Positions 59,874-64,000 of a DNA stretch of 64,000 bases are shown piece by piece; the stretch's first letter is position 1, and every line of letters starts with the position of its first letter. This DNA comes from Bacillus sp. CHD6a (GTDB taxonomy: Bacteria; Bacillota; Bacilli; Bacillales; Bacillaceae_I), in contig NZ_LBMD01000002.1 of NCBI RefSeq assembly GCF_001293645.1, forward strand, positions 124,001 through 188,000, written 5' to 3'. Position numbers and translations under genes: made by a program. The notes under the pieces are model-generated. The model was not told the origin of the DNA. It saw only the letters and a program-made list of their open reading frames with translations, and made no database searches.

Positions 59874-60305
59874 ATGTTAAAAGTAAGACCTTTAGAAGAT
59901 AGAGACTATGAATTGATAAAGCAAGCAGAAGAAGTAATTGAAAAGAATTATAGATATGGACGACATCATATTGGTTCAGCAGTTAGAACAGCAAGTGGTA
60001 ATGTTTTTTCAGCGGTTCACGTAGAAGCGAATGTGGGAAGAATAACTGTGTGCGGAGAAGCAATGGCTATTGGTAAGTCTATTTCAGAAGGTGACCACGA
60101 ATTTGAAACAATTGTAGCAGTCGCTCACCCTCATCCACACGAAAATATAGAAAAATGCTGGGTAGTTGCTCCCTGTGGTATGTGTAGAGAGTTAATTAGT
60201 GATTATGGGAAAAATGCAGATGTAATCATTTCCTATAATGATAAGTTAGTGAAGTGCAATGTAATGGAATTACTACCAGAAAAATATACAAGCGATATGG
60301 AATGA
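59874..60305 (+). CDS. Cytidine/blasticidin-type deaminase
   Basis: 143 residues. Zinc motifs VCGEAMAIGKSI (Cys-x-Glu) and APCGMCRELI (PCxxC), with YGRHHIGSAVRTASGNVF before them. The length and the C-terminal VMELLPEKY match stand-alone cytidine deaminase-like enzymes of the blasticidin-S-deaminase group more than the B. subtilis Cdd. ATG 59874 after AGGGGAG. Deaminates a cytosine nucleoside or related drug; which one is unknown. Confidence 0.88.
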   Translation: MLKVRPLEDRDYELIKQAEEVIEKNYRYGRHHIGSAVRTASGNVFSAVHVEANVGRITVCGEAMAIGKSISEGDHEFETIVAVAHPHPHENIEKCWVVAPCGMCRELISDYGKNADVIISYNDKLVKCNVMELLPEKYTSDME

Positions 60306-60368
60306 AATCTTAAAGAAACTAGGAGCGATTGTTAAAAACGGTACTGTATTATAGAAGGAGGACTGAAA

Positions 60369-60932
60369 TTGGAAAAGGAATATTTTGTACAATATTCGGA
60401 CCAAAGCATTATTAATAGTTTCAGCTTTCCAAAAGATGTTTTTGCATCTATATCTATAGGAATGACTGACATCACAAATGATTTAATAATATCGTTGGTC
60501 CAAAAAATGTTCGGTCTTCCTGTTTTCTTTGTATTGAACTCAATGATCTTTGGATATGAGAAAGAAACTTTGATTTCTAATAACATTCCATTTTTTGAAT
60601 TTTCGTCAGATGGAGCTGTCATAAAAGTAGACTCAACAGAGAAGCTACATCTTATAAGTAAGCTTGCAGAAGAACTGGTTTCCAATGGTCTGAGTGTATT
60701 CATATTTCACGGGAATGATCTATCAGAGCAAGATTTAATTCCTCCAAAACATTGGATGGATAAACCTTTAGTATTTGAAAACCTTGATGTTAATAAACTC
60801 GAAACTTTTGTAGATATTGAAGAGGTGGGGTTCACCATATTTACTAAAAGTAGTTTATTTGACTCTCCTGAGAAAATCCCAAACTACATACCCAATGATT
60901 ATCTCCTTAATATTGATAGTAGTGATATTTAA
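60369..60932 (+). CDS. Unknown soluble protein
   Basis: 187 residues, mixed alpha/beta, no membrane segment: MEKEYFVQYSDQSIINSFSF, GMTDITNDLIISLVQKMFGL, SNGLSVFIFHGNDLSEQDLI. TTG 60369 lies seven to eight bases after AAGGAGG, a strong site. No family recognised. Its AT-rich composition and unusual text, like its neighbours', suggest accessory DNA. Confidence 0.6.
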   Translation: MEKEYFVQYSDQSIINSFSFPKDVFASISIGMTDITNDLIISLVQKMFGLPVFFVLNSMIFGYEKETLISNNIPFFEFSSDGAVIKVDSTEKLHLISKLAEELVSNGLSVFIFHGNDLSEQDLIPPKHWMDKPLVFENLDVNKLETFVDIEEVGFTIFTKSSLFDSPEKIPNYIPNDYLLNIDSSDI

Positions 60933-61175
60933 CTTATCCGTTATGGTCATTGCCCGGCAACTTGGGCTTTAACAGAATAAGTAGGTCAGTAGAATTACAC
61001 TATTTTTTATATTGTTACAGAAGAGAAGATAAACTCTCCAATCCTATTTACCTACTAGTATCAGTAGTATTAGAAGCACCATCAGCAACTGCACGGAAAT
61101 AAACCCGTTAAGGTATTCTATCAGGTTTATTTATTCAGAAAATACAGTAGTAATCTTATCTAAAGGAGAATGACG
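60933..61175. other. Intergenic region with one hairpin
   Basis: AATAAACC / GGTTTATT (61105-61135) with a 15-base loop may end the upstream gene. CTACTAGTATCAGTAGTATTAG is a partly palindromic stretch at 61050. Nothing else is seen. Confidence 0.45.
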
Positions 61176-61628
61176 ATGGCTCAAATTTCAATTCAAGAAT
61201 TAACGACGAAAAACATGTATAAATGTCTAGAACTAAAGTTAGCGGAGGATCAAGTTCATCGAGTTGCACCTAATGTATATTCCATTGCAGAATCTAAGGT
61301 GAATCCCAATCTTACACCGTACGCCATACAGTTGGATGAGGAAGTTATAGGTTTTGTGATGACGGAAAATGATCCAAATGAGATTGAAGAAAGGAAGTAT
61401 TGGATTCCTAGATTTATGATTGATGTCTCTTATCAACGTAGGGGGCTCGGGAAAGAGGCGATGCAACAAGTCGTAGATATGTTCAAAAAGAATGATGATT
61501 GTCATTACATTGGTCTCTCAACAGAGCCAGATAATTATTCGGCACTTCGATTCTATGAGTCACTTGGATTCGTAAACACAGGCGAGTTGTTAGAGGAAAG
61601 TGAAGTTATTTTACTATTAAAAGTATAG
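61176..61628 (+). CDS. GNAT acetyltransferase (BltD/SpeG-like)
   Basis: 150 residues. The acetyl-CoA motif is VSYQRRGLGKEAMQQVVDMF; the N-terminus AQISIQELTTKNMYKCLELK and SIAESKVNPNLTPYAIQLDE resemble Bacillus spermine/spermidine acetyltransferases; the end is FYESLGFVNTGELLEESEVI. ATG 61176 is nine bases after AAAGGAG. Polyamine activity is possible, not shown. Confidence 0.8.
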   Translation: MAQISIQELTTKNMYKCLELKLAEDQVHRVAPNVYSIAESKVNPNLTPYAIQLDEEVIGFVMTENDPNEIEERKYWIPRFMIDVSYQRRGLGKEAMQQVVDMFKKNDDCHYIGLSTEPDNYSALRFYESLGFVNTGELLEESEVILLLKV

Positions 61629-61662
61629 AAGGTAAATTCACTAATGCAGAGGGGGACGTCTT

Positions 61663-61932
61663 TTGAGTGAAGAAAAAAACAAAAGATACATATACTTATT
61701 AGCTGGATATGGAGGTCTTCTGTTCCTAGGTGTAGCCATCTTAAGAAATTTATTATTTTTTCAAGATACACAGGGATACGTGCTAACTACGTTCGGATAC
61801 ATTTTTTTAGTGTCCTATGTTAAATTTGCAGATGATAAAATAGGTGCGACGAAAAGGGAAAAGATACTATTTAGAACAGGACTTATGTTTATTCTTGGAG
61901 TGGTTGCCCTCTACTATTATCAACAACATTAA
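61663..61932 (+). CDS. Small three-helix membrane protein
   Basis: 89 residues: helices at about 8-28 (IYLLAGYGGLLFLGVAILRN), 38-52 and 70-86 (GLMFILGVVALYYY). TTG 61663 follows GAGGGGGAC. Lies 34 bases after the GNAT gene. Family unknown. Confidence 0.65.
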   Translation: MSEEKNKRYIYLLAGYGGLLFLGVAILRNLLFFQDTQGYVLTTFGYIFLVSYVKFADDKIGATKREKILFRTGLMFILGVVALYYYQQH

Positions 61933-62036
61933 ATGCACAGGTTACGAGGTGAGTTATAACTAAAAAATCCTATGTAATGCAACGTTAAAATGGGTCGAGG
62001 TGCCTGTACCTGTTGACCACCGAAAGGGTGAGAAAA

Positions 62037-62327
62037 ATGAGTGATTTTTTCTTAATACTTATGGTGCTTTTTATTATTGCAGCAAATATCATTGGGTTCA
62101 TATCTTACAAGAGGAAAAACCTATACTTTGCGGCATTTTCCATATTACTATCAGCAGTTTTATTTGGGGCAATTGGTGGTATTTTAGCCATCTTAATTAT
62201 TCGAGATCCTTTTGCCATCTTTTTTGGTCTGCAAGTTGGATACTATTTAATGATAAATAGTGCGATTGCTCTTATGTTTGCCGTTTTCGTAACTGTAATG
62301 AAAAGATATAACAACAGAACAACGTAA
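62037..62327 (+). CDS. Small membrane protein, unknown
   Basis: 96 residues with three helices (FFLILMVLFIIAANIIGFIS, YFAAFSILLSAVLFGAIGG, FFGLQVGYYLMINSAIAL to the end). ATG 62037 after AAAGGGTGAG. Precedes the DUF2500 gene by 18 bases, probably in one operon. Upstream lies a 19-mer variant (61991-62011). Confidence 0.65.
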   Translation: MSDFFLILMVLFIIAANIIGFISYKRKNLYFAAFSILLSAVLFGAIGGILAILIIRDPFAIFFGLQVGYYLMINSAIALMFAVFVTVMKRYNNRTT

Positions 62328-62345
62328 CCAAAGGAGGAGTGTTTC

Positions 62346-62777
62346 ATGTCAGATCCATATATGGGTAGCGGTGATTTTATGTTTCAGATCGGGCCTATTT
62401 TTATTGGCATTGTTTTTGTGCTTATTATTGGTGTTATCTTAGTTTCAGTTTTCCAAGGCATTGGTCAATGGCACAAAAATGAGCAGTCTCCGAGGCTAAG
62501 TGTACCAGCTGTTGTTACATCAAAACGGATAGATGTTACCAAAAGGTCCAATATGAATCATCACCACCATTCCTCAAGCTCACATACCAGCTATTATGTG
62601 ACATTCGAGTTCGAAAGTGGGGACCGTTCGGAGTTTCATCTTTCTGGTAAGGAGTATGGGTTACTTTCCGAAGATGACAATGGAGTATTAAGTTTTCAAG
62701 GGACTCGGTATTTAGGTTTTGAAAGGAACAAAGTGAGTATTTCGGGAGGAGAGTATTACCAAGATGACTACAAGTGA
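62346..62777 (+). CDS. DUF2500 family protein
   Basis: 143 residues. An N-terminal membrane helix (IGPIFIGIVFVLIIGVILVS) and an external beta domain with SVPAVVTSKRIDV, a His-rich loop (NMNHHHHSSSSHTSYYVTFE), GDRSEFHLSGKEYGLLSEDD and FQGTRYLGFERN, all DUF2500 features. Function unknown; the His cluster could bind metal. Overlaps the next gene by 14 bases. Confidence 0.82.
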   Translation: MSDPYMGSGDFMFQIGPIFIGIVFVLIIGVILVSVFQGIGQWHKNEQSPRLSVPAVVTSKRIDVTKRSNMNHHHHSSSSHTSYYVTFEFESGDRSEFHLSGKEYGLLSEDDNGVLSFQGTRYLGFERNKVSISGGEYYQDDYK

Positions 62778-63294
62778 AAAAGAAATTCTACTGATGAATA
62801 GTGAGAATAACTTTAATAGATTACTAGAAATTATTGAATCCGTACCAATTAGAAAAAGGGGCATTTCCATTGAAACTGTAGAAAGAGATAAGAATTTCCG
62901 TGATATAGTCATGCACCTGTATGAATGGCATGCCATGCTGGAGAGATGGTATAGGGAAGGAATGAATGGGGATACCCCGTTTATGCCGGCACCGGGTTAT
63001 AAATGGAGCAAGATCGGGCTACTCAATATGCGAACATGGGAAAACTACCAAGACGTAACATTGAATCAAGCGCTAAAGAAATTAAAGCTAAGCCATGAAC
63101 GGGTGATGGAACTCATTAGATCCCATACCAATGAAGAAATCATGACAAAGAAATACTATAAATGGACGAAAACAAGTAATTTATACAGCTATTTTGCAGC
63201 GAACACTTCCGACCATTATGTTTGGGGGATAAAGAAATGTGAGGTTATTGCAGAGTCAATAAACGGAGTGGAAAAGAAGCAACCTGTGAAATAA
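62764..63294 (+). CDS. DfsB/ClbS-family four-helix protein
   Basis: 176 residues. MTTSEKEILLMNSENNFNRL, then RDKNFRDIVMHLYEWHAMLE, WYREGMNGDTPFMPAPGYKW and LNMRTWENYQDVTL match DUF1706/ClbS-DfsB proteins of the DinB-like fold, related to the colibactin-resistance hydrolase ClbS. GGAGGAG precedes ATG 62764. Activity of Bacillus members is unknown. Confidence 0.82.
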   Translation: MTTSEKEILLMNSENNFNRLLEIIESVPIRKRGISIETVERDKNFRDIVMHLYEWHAMLERWYREGMNGDTPFMPAPGYKWSKIGLLNMRTWENYQDVTLNQALKKLKLSHERVMELIRSHTNEEIMTKKYYKWTKTSNLYSYFAANTSDHYVWGIKKCEVIAESINGVEKKQPVK

Positions 63295-63317
63295 AGGCTG
63301 ATGACTAGGTGGGGACT

Positions 63318-63641
63318 ATGAAAATACTGATTGGGCGACCATTTGAATCAGCGACCCCTACTTTTATTAGTATTGGTGCCTTTACCACTCAAAGTGAAGC
63401 AGAGAATGCTTTGAAATATATAAAAACTAAGTTTTTAAGATGTCTGTTGGGGATTCTAAAAATAACACAAGATAATCCACCTTCTAAATGGGCATATATA
63501 CCTCTTCAAGATTTTACACATAATTCTGATATTGATTGGTCAAAAGATATTCCTGAAATTGATCAGCAGTTGTATAAGAAGTATGGATTAAATAAAAGTG
63601 AAATTGATTTTATTGAAGATAAAGTGAAAGTAATGGACTAA
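63318..63641 (+). pseudogene. C-terminal fragment of a restriction-modification enzyme
   Basis: 107 codons. FTTQSEAENALKYIKTKFLR, CLLGILKITQDN, YIPLQDFTHNSDIDWSKDI and EIDQQLYKKYGLNKSEIDFI match the end of Eco57I-type and related DNA methylase/endonuclease proteins, which are normally 500 or more residues. Here only the tail exists, though AGGTGGGG precedes ATG 63318. Either a remnant of a lost system or a stand-alone tail protein. No methylase motifs (NPPY) nearby. Confidence 0.65.
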
Positions 63642-63897
63642 TAAGTAAAACATATTGAACTTTTTTTCTAAAAAATGCTCCTAAAGGAATAAAATGGATG
63701 ATTTCGGACAAGCGTTGGAGAATCTAGCACAATTATTTTCTTAAGTATCTGATAAATACTTGGATCCCCCAAAAAAAAGGTACAAGAAGCATTTTGGCGT
63801 GGAAATGTTCACAAATAGGAAATGGATTGTATCCAGTGTGAACAAATTAAAAGGAGGGAGAAATTAACCAAATCTAACGTAACGTTATATCATAGAT
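63642..63897. other. Intergenic region, nothing clear
   Basis: A single family-B-like motif TTTCGGACAA lies near 63702. AAAAGGAGGGAG at 63850 is a good ribosome binding site with no reading frame behind it, and AACGTAACGTT is a small palindrome. No gene is supported. Confidence 0.4.
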
Positions 63898-63951
63898 AAA
63901 GGCGAAAATTCTCAACCCCCAAGTGTTTGAGAATTCGCCTTTATTTTTTTT
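63898..63951. terminator. Bidirectional terminator
   Basis: AAAGGCGAA-a-ATTCTCAA / TTGAGAAT-TCGCCTTT with a 10-base loop, followed by ATTTTTTTT on the plus strand. It closes the partial minus-strand gene entering from the right. Confidence 0.85.
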
Positions 63952-64000
63952 CATTATCTTTTGATGAATTAAGTTTATTATTTAGCTTTTCAATAATTTC
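63941..64000 (-). CDS. Partial gene, C-terminal end only
   Basis: The last 19 codons on the minus strand read EIIEKLNNKLNSSKDNEKK and stop at 63941, just before the strong terminator. Charged and helical, like a coiled-coil tail. The rest lies beyond the window, so no product can be named. Confidence 0.5.
   Translation of the reverse strand, partial: EIIEKLNNKLNSSKDNEKK

Overview
The window looks like chromosome of a spore-forming Bacillaceae species: low GC, strong AGGAGG-type ribosome binding sites, frequent TTG/GTG starts, Bacillus-type genes (yozG, rlmCD, cotH, cotS-family, yndGHJ, fosB, uppP, tenA) and late-sporulation promoter motifs. No tRNA, rRNA, CRISPR array, phage module or intact transposase was seen. 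The species cannot be fixed from this sequence alone.

Layout. 0-5 kb: a GNAT gene tail, a DUF2975/YozG pair, a Zur-box promoter now joined to the last part of a metallophore-type ABC ATPase gene plus an intact CntE-like MFS exporter, and the rRNA methyltransferase rlmCD. 5-21.6 kb: a large spore-surface island. It holds a Gly-Ser repeat protein divergent from a CotH-type kinase, a coat glycosylation set (epimerase, two family-4 glycosyltransferases, a CotS-family kinase-like protein), two Cys/His-rich proteins with Sm-like barrels, and a complete manganese-oxidase (mnx) operon ending in the 1,223-residue multicopper oxidase MnxG and a SCO1-type copper protein. 21.9-26.4 kb: a bicarbonate module (DUF2294, SbtA-like transporter, carbonic-anhydrase-like protein without zinc ligands, small acidic protein), a cre-controlled acetate transporter and a Dus enzyme. 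26.4-34.1 kb, nearly all minus strand: MFS pump, SDR-ArsR pair, FosB, erythromycin-esterase-like protein, GNAT, DUF3231-type protein, P-loop kinase and hydrolase. 34-42.6 kb: yndGHJ, small membrane and coat-like proteins, uppP, a cysteine hydrolase and a hydrolase behind a SAM-I riboswitch. 42.8-49.6 kb: an unusual Opp/Dpp transporter whose binding lipoprotein appears circularly permuted and whose permeases carry long N-terminal extensions. 50-64 kb: regulators with small membrane partners, tenA under a TPP riboswitch, and many small accessory genes, including a cytidine deaminase, APH-like kinase, DUF2500, DfsB-like gene and a restriction-modification protein tail.

Non-coding structure is rich. 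There are two families of 21-bp-period degenerate arrays, a 210-bp MITE-like element with 12-bp terminal inverted repeats in two inverted copies flanking the coat-sugar genes, a dispersed 19-mer close to GGGTCGGCGTGCCTGTCCC, re-used terminator hairpins, and a paired intergenic element of about 100 bp.

Functionally the centre is the spore surface. CotH may phosphorylate the Ser-rich repeat protein, the sugar genes probably decorate the outer layer, and MnxE/F/G with the SCO1-like protein probably make the spore oxidise Mn(II). All calls rest on reading the sequence and on recalled family knowledge; no database search was run.
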